From Streptomyces sp. WZ-12 (GTDB lineage Bacteria; Actinomycetota; Actinomycetes; Streptomycetales; Streptomycetaceae), in assembly GCF_028898845.1 (NCBI RefSeq), contig NZ_CP118574.1, positions 4,809,001 through 4,873,000 on the forward strand: a stretch of DNA of 64,000 nt, read 5' to 3'. The first letter of the stretch is position 1. Every line of letters starts with the position of its first letter. The notes beneath the pieces were generated by a model, which was not told the origin of the DNA, did not search any database, and saw only the letters and a program-made list of their open reading frames with translations. Shown here in pieces: positions 1-7,672 of this stretch. The position numbers and the translations under genes are program-made.

Positions 1-1229
1 GGCAGCCTTGCGGGCGCACCGTCGGTCAACGCCCGTGCCACGTGGGCGCCGTGCGCCACCGACATGGCCAGGCCGTGGCCGCAGCAGCCGCCCACGTACC
101 AGACGTCGGGGTGGCCGGTGAGCGGGCCGACCACCGGCAGCCCGTCGGCGGTCATCCCGATCTGCCCGGCCCAGCGGTGGCTCACCTCGACCTCGGCGAG
201 CGCCGGATGCAACCGGCGCAGCCGCTCCTCCAACCAGGCCCACACCGCCGCCGCGCCCGCGTCGTCGGCCACCGGCGCGAGCAGCGGTCTGCCGCCGCCG
301 AGCACCAGCCGTCCGTCGGGGGTGAGTCGGAAGTACGGCGCCAGCGGGTGGGCGTCGATCAGCGCGCAGTCGCCCCGGCCGGCGAACGCCGCGCGGGCCG
401 CGTCCGGCAGCGGTTCGGTGGCGAGGGCGTGGACGAGCAGCGGCAGCACCGTTCCGACGGGGAGGTTGAGCTCCCCCGCCGCCGCGTTGACGGCCAGCAC
501 CGCCTTGCGGGTGCGCACCGTGCCGCCGGGGAAGGCGAGGTGGGTCTCGGCCGCGGTCCGGCCGGGCCGCAGGGCCAGCAGCCGGCTGTTGCCCAGGAAG
601 CGGACGCCCTTGGCGGCGCAGGCGCGCGCCAGGGCCCCGGTGAGCGCCGACGGGTCGAGGGCGGCGGCGCGGTAGCGGAGTCCGGCGTGGTAGGGCACGT
701 CCAGCCGGTCGCGGATCTCCGCCGCGGTCAGGACCGGCACGTCCAGGCCCAACTCGCGGTAGGCGGCGGACTGTCGGGCGAGCGCGGCCAGTCCGTCGGC
801 GGTGCGGGTGGCCACCACCTGTTCGCCCGTGCGGACGGTGGTCGTCACCCCCAGCCGGGCGCACAACTCGATGACCTGCTCGACCGCGTCGACGCTGGCC
901 CGGTGCATCCGGCGGGCGGTGTCCGGGCCGAAGCGCGCGACCGCCCGGTCGACGGGTGGGCCGACCCGCGGTCCGAGCAGTCCGGTGCCGCGTCCGCTCG
1001 CGCCCGCGGCGGGGCCCTCGGCGTCGACGACCAGGACGTCCAGCGACGGGTCGTGGTCGGCCAGGTGGTAGGCGGTGGAGAGCCCGGCGAGCCCGGCACC
1101 GACCACGGTCACGTCCGCGTCGACCACGCCGCGCACCCGGGGCGGCGCGGCCGGCTCCGCGCCGGGGGGCGCCGTGGGGTCGGGGGCGGGGCCCGGCCAA
1201 CAGGGGCGGCCGGCCGGCGGCCTGGTCAT
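1..1229 (-). CDS. FAD-dependent amine oxidase-like oxidoreductase (DAO family), C-terminus cut by window edge
   Basis: About 409 residues are visible. After a proline-rich N-terminal extension of about 35 residues comes the dinucleotide-binding motif VVGAGLAGLS (residues 42-51), then a D-amino-acid-oxidase-fold body with the FAD-contacting segment GMTADGLPVVGPL near the end. The DAO family oxidises primary or secondary amines (glycine oxidase, gamma-glutamylputrescine oxidase and relatives). The ATG start overlaps the stop of the flavin reductase as ATGA, so the two are probably translationally coupled. In this cluster it may act on an amine made by the aminotransferase at 10225-11565, but substrate is inference. 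The stop codon lies outside the window. Confidence 0.8.
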   Translation of the reverse strand, partial: MTRPPAGRPCWPGPAPDPTAPPGAEPAAPPRVRGVVDADVTVVGAGLAGLSTAYHLADHDPSLDVLVVDAEGPAAGASGRGTGLLGPRVGPPVDRAVARFGPDTARRMHRASVDAVEQVIELCARLGVTTTVRTGEQVVATRTADGLAALARQSAAYRELGLDVPVLTAAEIRDRLDVPYHAGLRYRAAALDPSALTGALARACAAKGVRFLGNSRLLALRPGRTAAETHLAFPGGTVRTRKAVLAVNAAAGELNLPVGTVLPLLVHALATEPLPDAARAAFAGRGDCALIDAHPLAPYFRLTPDGRLVLGGGRPLLAPVADDAGAAAVWAWLEERLRRLHPALAEVEVSHRWAGQIGMTADGLPVVGPLTGHPDVWYVGGCCGHGLAMSVAHGAHVARALTDGAPARL

Positions 1230-1813
1230 GCTTCCTCCAACGGCGGTCGGTGCTCGGGCCCGGCGGGGTCGGCGAGGGCGTGGAAGGACCTGCCGTGCCA
1301 GAGCAGGGGGCGCCCGGCGGCCGTGCTCACCGCCGCGAGCCGGCCCACCACCAGGCAGTGGTCGCCGTAGCGGCGCAGGTCCTCCGTCAGGCAGACCGAC
1401 CAGCCGAGGCTGTCCTGGAGCACGGGCACGGTGAGCACCCGCCGGTGGCGCACCGAGGCGAACCGCTCGGCGGAGCCGGCCCGGGGGTCCGCGAAGAGTT
1501 CCGCGCGCGCCCGCTGCGACTGGCGCAGCAGATTGACGGCGAACCGGCCCTCCGCCTCGATCGCGGCCAGGGTGCGCGAGCCGGTGCCCAGGCAGACCAG
1601 GAGCAGGGGCGGGTCGGCGGAGAGCGAGGTGACCGCCGAGGCGGTGCTGCCGGCCGGTCCGTCCGGGCCCTGCGTGGTCACCACCGTCACGCCGGACGCC
1701 AGCGTGGCGTAGAAGTCCCGGCAGGCCGCCGCCCCGGCTTCCGGCGCGGTGAGGGGGGCGGGCACGGCCGCGGTCGGCTCACCGGTCAGTGCTCCGGCGG
1801 TGGCCTGGCGCAT
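1226..1813 (-). CDS. Flavin reductase (FMN-binding split-barrel family)
   Basis: A 195-residue protein of the flavin_reductase-like family, which reduces free FMN or FAD with NAD(P)H and hands it to a partner monooxygenase. Visible family features are the N-terminal FYATLASGVTVVTTQGPDG, the SLSADPPLLLVCLGTGS strand-loop and the terminal WHGRSFHAL. ATG at 1813 is preferred over GTG at 1816 because AGGAG lies 7 nt before it. No classical two-component monooxygenase is beside it, so the likely partner is the acyl-CoA-dehydrogenase-fold protein at 11576-12709. That pairing parallels valanimycin VlmR/VlmH (family knowledge plus inference). Confidence 0.85.
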   Translation of the reverse strand: MRQATAGALTGEPTAAVPAPLTAPEAGAAACRDFYATLASGVTVVTTQGPDGPAGSTASAVTSLSADPPLLLVCLGTGSRTLAAIEAEGRFAVNLLRQSQRARAELFADPRAGSAERFASVRHRRVLTVPVLQDSLGWSVCLTEDLRRYGDHCLVVGRLAAVSTAAGRPLLWHGRSFHALADPAGPEHRPPLEEA

Positions 1814-1921
1814 CACGGGGCTCCTTTCTGGAATCCGTCAGGTGGCGTTCCGGTTCGGGGTCTCTCCTGCGCCGGGCCGTCCGGTGGGGGCCACCGGGGG
1901 CCGGCGCCGCGGGCGTTGGGG

Positions 1922-2413
1922 TCATCGCCCCGCTTCGAGCGCGTTGCGCAGGGCGACGAGGGTGGCGCGGGAGGTGAGCCGGTTGCGGTCGCGCCGCCGT
2001 ACCACTCCGGTGAGCAGCGGGGCGGTGGCCGTGAGCAGCCGGCCGGGCAGCCCGCGGCGGCGGTCGTGCCACTCCTCGGTGACCTCGCAGCCACCGGGCA
2101 CCGCGGTGAAGCGGTAGGTCCAACGGGACAGCGGCACGCCGAAGAAGCTGACGTCGAAGGCGAACACCTCGCCGGGGACGGCCGCGACCACCCGGCACAG
2201 GGTCACCCACGGCAGCCAGGAAGCGCGGTTGCGGCCGAGGAAGCGGGCCCCCGGAGGCAAGGGGACGCCACCCCCGAGGAGCCAGGCCCCCCGGCACTCC
2301 GGGCTCCACTCGCCCATCCGCCGCACATCGCTGACGGCCGCCCAGGCGGTCTCGGGCGGCACCTCGACGGTCAGCCGTTCGGCCACCGCGGGCCCGGCCA
2401 TCGGTTCACGCAC
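1922..2413 (-). CDS. SRPBCC (START/Bet v1-like) protein 1
   Basis: A 163-residue helix-grip protein of the polyketide_cyc2/SRPBCC type. Members bind hydrophobic ligands or cyclise polyketides. The signature is TVEVPPETAWAAVSDVRRM followed by GEWSPECRGAW and a C-terminal amphipathic helix. GTG at 2413 is chosen for the AGAGG box 7-8 nt upstream; an internal ATG four codons later is possible. It is clearly paralogous to the protein at 7055-7552 (shared WSPECR, GARFLG-N-R, CRV-AVPGE-FAF and FG-P segments). The 226 bp upstream, before the next gene, is GC-rich and shows no gene. Confidence 0.8.
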   Translation of the reverse strand: MREPMAGPAVAERLTVEVPPETAWAAVSDVRRMGEWSPECRGAWLLGGGVPLPPGARFLGRNRASWLPWVTLCRVVAAVPGEVFAFDVSFFGVPLSRWTYRFTAVPGGCEVTEEWHDRRRGLPGRLLTATAPLLTGVVRRRDRNRLTSRATLVALRNALEAGR

Positions 2414-2639
2414 CGTGTCACCTCTTTCGAAGTCAGGGGGTTCTCGCCGGGCGCGGGATCTCCGGCCGGGCAGCCACCGGTTCCCGCGGGCCGTCAACCG
2501 CGGCCGGCGTCCTTGACGACGGGGGTGAGAGGACCGGCGCCACGGCCCTCGAAGCCGTGGGTCGACCGCCCGGCGGCGGCCCGCGGGGGCGCGCCCGTGA
2601 CGTACCGGCCGCCGCCGCTGAGCGCGTCCGCGAGCCGGG

Positions 2640-3659
2640 TCATGCACGCATCGCGATTCCGTGCGTGCGGTCGTCGGTGAGGATCTCCATCAACGCGCGG
2701 TGGCCCGTCCGGAGCCGGTCGGTGCGCCCGGTGATCTTGTTGGTGAGGGTCAACTCACAGCTTGCGATCTTGGTGTTGAGGCAGTGCTTGATGCCGCCCG
2801 GCGGGTTGTAGTAGTTCAGCCCCACGAAGTGCTCGGGCCGGGCGTCGAAGCGCCCGCGGATGGCGACGGTGTCGTCGCCGCCGGCGAAGTTCCAGTAGAA
2901 GTAGCCGAAGTCGGCCTTGGCCGCGAGCGCCTGACGCAGCGACACCAGCGGGTACTCCCGCTCCTCGTGGCGCAGGACCGCGAAGGTCACCATCGGGGTG
3001 GTCACCGGGCCGGCGATCCGGGTGCGTCCGGTGACGATCTCCAGGAAGCTGTCGGGGGCGTCGTCGAAGCCGGCGACCTGGCCGAAGGCGTAGTAATCCG
3101 TGTGCCGGCTGCCCCAGTTGTGGCACTGGCTGCCGGTCCAGCCGTCGATCTCGACGGTCCGGCCGTCCACGGTGAGGGTGCCGTCGTACTCCGCGAGCGG
3201 CACCCCCACCAGGTTCTTGGCCTTGGGGAAGCCGCCGGTGTACATCTTCGGCGACAGCAGCAGCAGCGGCGGCTCGTCGCCCTTGTAGCTCAGGTCCCAG
3301 GCGATCCTGGCGTTGGTGCCCACCGCCTCGCCCCGCAGGGCACCCGGTTCGAGCACCCGGTCGCCGATCCGGGCGCTGAAGGTGTCCCGGTCGAAGGCGC
3401 ACTCGGCGATCGGGTACTCCTCCTTGGCCACCACGTGCTCCCCGGTGACCCCGTCGAAGTAGATCGCCCACAGCTCACCGATGGCCGCCTCGGGCATCCC
3501 CGTCGGGCTGAAGATGGTGTACCGGATCCAGAACGCCCTCGGCTCCGTGGGGTGGTTGCCGCGCTGGTAGAAGCTCTCGTAGTGCCCCTCGCGCTGCCCG
3601 GGCCGGTAGAACGTGCGGTTGAGGGTGTTCGCGTCGGCGGTGGTGTAGTCGATGTGCAT
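2640..3659 (-). CDS. Lipocalin/tocopherol-cyclase-like (AttH/CrtC-type) protein
   Basis: A 339-residue protein without signal peptide or membrane segments. It is rich in aromatic residues, with long beta-rich stretches such as AFWIRYTIFSPTG and the strongly patterned WTGSQCHNWGSRHTDYYAFG around residue 175. That Trp-Gly-x-His-Asn-Trp-Gly pattern is typical of the double-lipocalin families of tocopherol cyclase, AttH and carotenoid hydratase CrtC, which act on long hydrophobic chains. The start is supported by GGAGGAGACGG before the ATG. The specific reaction is unknown. In context it probably binds or transforms an acyl-chain intermediate. Confidence 0.55.
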   Translation of the reverse strand: MHIDYTTADANTLNRTFYRPGQREGHYESFYQRGNHPTEPRAFWIRYTIFSPTGMPEAAIGELWAIYFDGVTGEHVVAKEEYPIAECAFDRDTFSARIGDRVLEPGALRGEAVGTNARIAWDLSYKGDEPPLLLLSPKMYTGGFPKAKNLVGVPLAEYDGTLTVDGRTVEIDGWTGSQCHNWGSRHTDYYAFGQVAGFDDAPDSFLEIVTGRTRIAGPVTTPMVTFAVLRHEEREYPLVSLRQALAAKADFGYFYWNFAGGDDTVAIRGRFDARPEHFVGLNYYNPPGGIKHCLNTKIASCELTLTNKITGRTDRLRTGHRALMEILTDDRTHGIAMRA

Positions 3660-3723
3660 GGATCCGTCTCCTCCGGTCTGCCGCAGCGCGCGGACACAGG
3701 TGATGGGGCGGTCGGTCGGCCGG

Positions 3724-5151
3724 TCAGTCCGTCGGGGTGCCTGCGGTGGCCGGTACGGCCGCGGTCCGCCGGGCGCGGTGGCGCTCGTGCAGCGTCATGG
3801 CCATGCCGTACTTGGGCCGCAGGGTGATGGTCGCGTGGTTCACCACCCGGTGGGACGGGATGTGCCGGAAGTCGTACCGCCGGATCAGCGCGGCCAGCAG
3901 CAGGTGCGCCTCCAGCAGCGCGAAGTGCTTGCCGATGCACAGGTGCGGGCCGGCGCCGAAGGGCAGGTACGCGAAGCGGTAACGGCCCTTCCTGCGCGCC
4001 GCGGTGAAGTGGTCGGGGTCGAAGCGCTCCGGATCGTCCCAATGGTCAGGGTGACGGTGGATGTTGAACAGGTCGACCATGATCCGGGAGCCCTTCGGCA
4101 CGTGGTGGCCGCCGAGCACGGTGTCCTTGAGCGTCAGCCGCGGCACGATGGGCGCCGAGGGGTACATCCGCAGCGCCTCCTCGAAGATCTGCAGCAGGTA
4201 CGGCATCCGCTGCAGGTCTTCCACGTCAGGCATCCGGTCCCCGAGCTCCCGGTCCACCTCCTCCTGCGCCCGGCGCAGCACCTGCCGGTGTTGGGAGAGC
4301 AGGTAGAAGGCCCAGGTGAGGGTGACGGCGGTGGTCTCGTGGCCGGCCGCGAAGGTGGTGATGATCTCGTCCCGCAGCTCGCGGTCGGTCATCCCCTCCC
4401 CGGTGTCCGCGTCCCGGGCGGCGAGCAGCATGTCGAGCAGGTCGTTGGCGCCGCCCTCGGGGACGCCGGCCGCCCGGCGCTCCTCGATGAGGCCGTACAT
4501 CATCCCGTCGAGGCCCGCCATCACGCGCTGGAAGCGCCGGTTGCGGGGGGTGGGCCAGGCGGTGGGCGGGCTGAACGGGTTCTGCAGCCGGTCGAAGGCG
4601 TAGTTGACGGCCACGTCCACGGCCTCGGGGCTGAGCTTGTCGCGGGTCCGGCTGACGTCGGTGCTGAACATGCAGCGGCTGACGATGTCCAACGTGACCC
4701 GCATCATCTCGCCGTGCACGTCGACCTCGGCCCCGGACGGATAGGCGCGGGCCATGTGCGTCAGCTGCTCGGCCACGGAGTCCACCATGGCGCGGTACAT
4801 CCCCGAGAGCGCCTGCTTGGAGTAAATCGGCTGCATCATGCGGCGGTTGCGCATCCAGCTCTCGTGGTCGTCGCTGGTGAGCAGCCCCTCGCCGAGGATG
4901 AGCCGGAGCGGGTTGTCCGGGCCGAGCTTGCCGTAGGTCGCGCTGTCGGTGAGCACCTCCCCGGCCAACTCGGGGCTGGAGACGCCGTGTACGACGACGG
5001 TCCCCAGCCGGTAGCGGACCAGGTCGCCGTGTGCCTGCCAGCCCTGGTGCAGGGCGTCCAGGATGTCCCTGCGGAAGTCCACGACGTTGCCCAGCAGCGG
5101 CAGGCCGCCGGCCTCCGGTGCGGGTCCGCCCGGTCGTTGCCCCGATGTCAT
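3724..5151 (-). CDS. Cytochrome P450 (fatty-acid-hydroxylase-like class)
   Basis: A 475-residue P450 with all landmark motifs in order: helix-C WMRNRRMMQPIY, I-helix AGHETTAVTLTW, K-helix ExxR in FEEALRM, and the haem loop FGAGPHLCIGKHFALLE with the cysteine ligand near residue 408. Length and the AGHETT/PFGxGxHxCIG spelling resemble the CYP102/CYP3-like class that hydroxylates long chains, rather than the shorter ~400-residue Streptomyces polyketide P450s. ATG at 5151 is preceded by GAGAGGA, and 23 bp separates it from the methyltransferase stop. Electron-transfer partners are not visible nearby. The substrate is probably the cluster's lipid-like product (inference). Confidence 0.9.
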   Translation of the reverse strand: MTSGQRPGGPAPEAGGLPLLGNVVDFRRDILDALHQGWQAHGDLVRYRLGTVVVHGVSSPELAGEVLTDSATYGKLGPDNPLRLILGEGLLTSDDHESWMRNRRMMQPIYSKQALSGMYRAMVDSVAEQLTHMARAYPSGAEVDVHGEMMRVTLDIVSRCMFSTDVSRTRDKLSPEAVDVAVNYAFDRLQNPFSPPTAWPTPRNRRFQRVMAGLDGMMYGLIEERRAAGVPEGGANDLLDMLLAARDADTGEGMTDRELRDEIITTFAAGHETTAVTLTWAFYLLSQHRQVLRRAQEEVDRELGDRMPDVEDLQRMPYLLQIFEEALRMYPSAPIVPRLTLKDTVLGGHHVPKGSRIMVDLFNIHRHPDHWDDPERFDPDHFTAARRKGRYRFAYLPFGAGPHLCIGKHFALLEAHLLLAALIRRYDFRHIPSHRVVNHATITLRPKYGMAMTLHERHRARRTAAVPATAGTPTD

Positions 5152-5174
5152 CGCCAATGTCCTCTCCGCGCCCG

Positions 5175-5855
5175 TCACTTGCGCCCGAGGGCGCAGACCC
5201 AGCCGAGCGAGCGGCGCGGCTCGGCGACGAACCGGACGTCCTTGAAGCCGGCCTCGGACAGCTTCCCGGCCAGCTCGGAGCCGGACAGGATGTGCAGTCC
5301 GTCCCGCTCCGAGCGCTCGGTGAACCGCCGGCCGAAGAACCGCTGGAGCAGCGAGGGGTCGGCCGCCGCCTCCCGGCTCATCTCCAGGGTGATCGCCACC
5401 TGTCCGCCCGGCCGCAGCACCCGGTGGGCCTCGGCGAGGCCGCGCATCGGGTCGGGCCAGAAGTAGAAGGTCTCGACGGCGCTCACGTGGTCGAAGCTGG
5501 CGTCGTCGTAGGGCAGCGCGGCGGAGTCGCCGTGCCGGATCTCGACGCGGTTGCGGGCGATGGCGTCCGCGTTGCGCCGCACGGCCTGACTGACCATGTC
5601 CATCGAGTAGTCGACGCCCGCGACGAAGCCCCGCGGCGTCCGCTCGGACAGCAGCCTGACCGCCATTCCGCCGCCGCATCCCACGTCCAGGACCCGCTGG
5701 GAGCGGCGCACGTCCATGTGCTCGATCGCCCACACCGTCAACGAGCGGTGCTGAAGGGTCATCAGGTGGCCGACGAGCTGCCCGGCCGTGCCGTTGGGTT
5801 GCCGGAAGTTCGCCTCGACGACTTCCAGGGGTTTCTTCAGGAGCGAGCCGATCAT
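5175..5855 (-). CDS. SAM-dependent methyltransferase (UbiE/class I)
   Basis: A 226-residue class I methyltransferase. The SAM-binding motif I is VLDVGCGGG (residues 55-63), followed by the acidic GVDYSMDMV, HGDSAALPYDDASFDHV and the post-motif HRVLRPGG. The N-terminal helix region (PNGTAGQLVGHLM) is that of small-molecule methyltransferases. The start is ATG at 5855. It sits between the terminator hairpin following the tRNA-like element and the P450, with which it forms a probable operon. Whether it methylates O, N or C cannot be told. Confidence 0.85.
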   Translation of the reverse strand: MIGSLLKKPLEVVEANFRQPNGTAGQLVGHLMTLQHRSLTVWAIEHMDVRRSQRVLDVGCGGGMAVRLLSERTPRGFVAGVDYSMDMVSQAVRRNADAIARNRVEIRHGDSAALPYDDASFDHVSAVETFYFWPDPMRGLAEAHRVLRPGGQVAITLEMSREAAADPSLLQRFFGRRFTERSERDGLHILSGSELAGKLSEAGFKDVRFVAEPRRSLGWVCALGRK

Positions 5856-6012
5856 CCGGGATCCCTTCGCGGCTTGCGGGTTGGCAGGCGTCCCTGGCCG
5901 ACGGCGCGAGAAGGGCCGCCGGGATTCCCGGCCGGCAACGGCACCGGCGGACGGGTCCGGCCCGTGGCCGTCGTCGTCCCGGTGCGCCGGCGGCGGGACC
6001 GTGGCGCGTTCC

Positions 6013-6053
6013 GGCCCTCCGGGACGGGCCTTGGCGGTCCGTCCCGGAGGGCC
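6013..6053 (-). terminator. Perfect 15-bp inverted repeat directly 3' of the tRNA-like element
   Basis: The arms at 6013-6027 and 6039-6053 are exact reverse complements separated by 11 nt, beginning 4 nt after the discriminator base of the tRNA-like sequence on the minus strand. A GC-rich hairpin so close to the end of a small RNA looks like its own transcription terminator. It also separates that RNA from the downstream methyltransferase. No strong T-run follows, as is usual in Streptomyces. Confidence 0.7.
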
Positions 6054-6057
6054 GATG

Positions 6058-6144
6058 CGGAGAGGGCAGGATTCGAACCTGCGAGGACTTTCGCCCGAAC
6101 CAGGTTGCCCCGGCACCCCGTTGGGCCGCTTCGGGTACCTCTCC
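6058..6144 (-). ncRNA. Class II tRNA-like RNA (seryl type) without a recognisable anticodon arm
   Basis: Read on the minus strand the 87 nt give a perfect 7-bp acceptor stem (6138-6144 with 6059-6065), U8-A9, a 3-bp CCC/GGG D stem with a 13-nt loop, a variable-arm hairpin (GGGC-GAAA-GTCC), a perfect 5-bp T stem with loop TTCGAAT (6066-6082) and discriminator G (6058). CCA is not encoded (CAT follows). The 20 nt where the anticodon arm belongs cannot form a 5-bp stem with a 7-nt loop in any register. They fold at best as a short bulged hairpin with a CGGG loop and no U33. Long variable arm and G73 are seryl-tRNA synthetase identity features, and that enzyme does not read the anticodon. It may be a dedicated aminoacyl carrier or a degenerate tRNA-Ser; a terminator follows directly. 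Confidence 0.6.
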
Positions 6145-6203
6145 TCTCGGCGAGCCGCGCACTGCTTGCCCGCTCGCCGGTGAACACGATTCTGCCGAGG
6201 CCC

Positions 6204-6232
6204 CCTGACATTTGACTGAGACGGTCCTGAGA
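6204..6232 (+). promoter_or_regulatory. 29-bp cluster motif, copy 1
   Basis: The block cctgaca, seven variable bases, then gagacggtcctgaga occurs here, between the tRNA-like gene (minus) and the SGNH-like gene (plus). The same arrangement with a single change in the conserved positions recurs at 14599-14627 between two other divergent cluster genes. The identical spacing argues for a shared operator or promoter element. Which regulator reads it is unknown, and none is encoded in the visible part of the cluster. Confidence 0.55.
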
Positions 6233-6345
6233 TGCCCGGATCACTGGCATCAACGGCCGGGACAGGAGTAAGAGGGAGTCGCGCAGCGCAGCGCCGACCC
6301 GCGGGCCGGCGCTGCACGGATCGGCCGCGACGAGGGAGAAGCCTG

Positions 6346-7095
6346 GTGCTGGAACCACCGATAGCCGCCAAGGGGGAGCGGGACGACCCCAGTTGTCTCG
6401 GTGCGGGCGAGGCGCGACGGCTGCTGACCGGAGTGCGCTGGCGCCGGATGGTGGTGCTCGGCGACGGCCGGGCGGGGCGGCGCCCGGAGCGGGTCGTCGG
6501 CTACGACGGGACGCCGTGGACCGCGCGGGTCGCGGGCGCGCTGCGGGAGGTGGCGCCCGGGGCGGCCTGTCTCGATCTGCTGGGCGGCCAGGCGCGGCAG
6601 GTTGCCGAGGTGCGCTCGCGGCAGGTGCCGGAGGCGTTGGCCTTCGGCGGCGACCTGGCGGTGGTCCATCTGACCGGACACGATCTGCTGCGGCCCGGTC
6701 TCGACGCCGGCGCCGTGCGGACGGAACTCGTCCGGATCATCGCCCCGTTGCGCGAGCGCGGCTACGACGTGCTGTGGGTGGACCCCTTCGACCTGGCGCA
6801 CGCGCCCGCGGCGCGGGGGGCGGACACGGCGGCGGTGCGGGCCCGGCAGCGGGCCCGCACCAGGCAGTCGCGGACCCTCGCCCTGCGGCACGGGGCCCTG
6901 CACGTGGACCTCTCGGCCGGCCCTCCGGGGGCAGCGGCCGAGGTGTGGGGCAGCACCGGTACGGCACTGAACAGTCGGGGGCACGCGGTGACGGCGGCGG
7001 CGGTGGTGCGGGCGCTGGGTGACCGAACACGCCGCGAAACCAAGGCAGTTGACGCTAGAGAACCCGGCCCTCCCGGCCCTCCAGCGTCTGCTTGA
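6346..7095 (+). CDS. Degenerate SGNH-hydrolase-fold protein
   Basis: A 249-residue protein with the outline of an SGNH/GDSL hydrolase: VVLGDGRAG (residues 37-44) at block I, a conserved-Gly block II (DLLGGQARQVAEV), block III LTGHDLL and a C-terminal block NSRGHAVTAAAVV. The nucleophile serine of GDS is glycine here and the block III asparagine is missing, so ordinary esterase chemistry is doubtful. The final His remains. GTG at 6346 follows GAGGGAG by 6-8 nt. The end overlaps the converging SRPBCC gene by 41 bp. Role unknown; possibly a ligand-binding or repurposed enzyme of the cluster. Confidence 0.6.
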   Translation: MLEPPIAAKGERDDPSCLGAGEARRLLTGVRWRRMVVLGDGRAGRRPERVVGYDGTPWTARVAGALREVAPGAACLDLLGGQARQVAEVRSRQVPEALAFGGDLAVVHLTGHDLLRPGLDAGAVRTELVRIIAPLRERGYDVLWVDPFDLAHAPAARGADTAAVRARQRARTRQSRTLALRHGALHVDLSAGPPGAAAEVWGSTGTALNSRGHAVTAAAVVRALGDRTRRETKAVDAREPGPPGPPASA

Positions 7096-7552
7096 GCCGG
7101 CCGAGGGTGGCGCGCATCCCGGCCCGGTTGGCGAGGTGGCGACGGTCGGGCCGGGTGCCGGTGAAGACCCTGCCGAGCAGCGCGGCGAGCGCGCCGCGCC
7201 GGCCGGTGCGCAGGTCCCGCCAGTGCTCGGTCACCCGGGCGCCGCCGGCCTCCGCGGCGAACCGGTAGCCCCACAGGGCCACCGGGAGCCCGAAGGTGCT
7301 CACCCGGAAGGCGAACGCCTCGCCCGGCACGGCGTCGGTCACCCGGCACGAGGTGAACCACACGAACGCGCCCTTGCGGTTGAGGCCGAGGAAACGGGCG
7401 CCGACGGCAACCGGGCCGGGCGGCACCCCGCGCACCGCCCGGCACTCCGGGCTCCACCGCCCCATCGACCGCACGTCGGCCACCGCGGCGTACACCTGCT
7501 CCGGAGCGGCCTCGATGAAGACGCTCTCCTCGATCTCCCAGCGACGTGTCAC
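7055..7552 (-). CDS. SRPBCC protein 2, paralogue of the 1922-2413 product
   Basis: About 165 residues, SRPBCC fold: VFIEAAPEQVYAAVADVRSM, then GRWSPECRAV and GARFLGLNRKGAF, closely matching the paralogue at 1922-2413. A TTG six bases upstream (7558) has better spacing to the GGAGGGAG box than the GTG used here, so the start is uncertain by two codons. It ends the minus-strand series that begins at 14509. The pair probably arose by duplication inside the cluster. A ligand-binding, aromatase/cyclase or dehydratase-like role is possible. Confidence 0.78.
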   Translation of the reverse strand: MTRRWEIEESVFIEAAPEQVYAAVADVRSMGRWSPECRAVRGVPPGPVAVGARFLGLNRKGAFVWFTSCRVTDAVPGEAFAFRVSTFGLPVALWGYRFAAEAGGARVTEHWRDLRTGRRGALAALLGRVFTGTRPDRRHLANRAGMRATLGRLKQTLEGREGRVL

Positions 7553-7672
7553 CGACAACTGTCGGCTCCCTCCTGGGGCGAAGCACACGCCGGCTCGGCT
7601 GCGCGGCGTCCGGTTCGGCCCGTCGTGGCGGTGTGGTGTCAGCGGACAGGATGGCGGAGGGGCGGGCGCGGG

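Noticed and set aside
956..2680. Long open frames antisense to the cluster genes, and many like them across the window
   Set aside because: They are Arg/Pro/Gly-rich, have no ribosome-binding sites or family motifs, and mirror real genes in high-GC DNA.
6058..6144. An ordinary tRNA-Ser, tRNA-Leu or tRNA-Sec gene
   Set aside because: No register yields a 5-bp anticodon stem with a 7-nt loop containing U33, and the 8-bp acceptor and long D stem of tRNA-Sec are absent.
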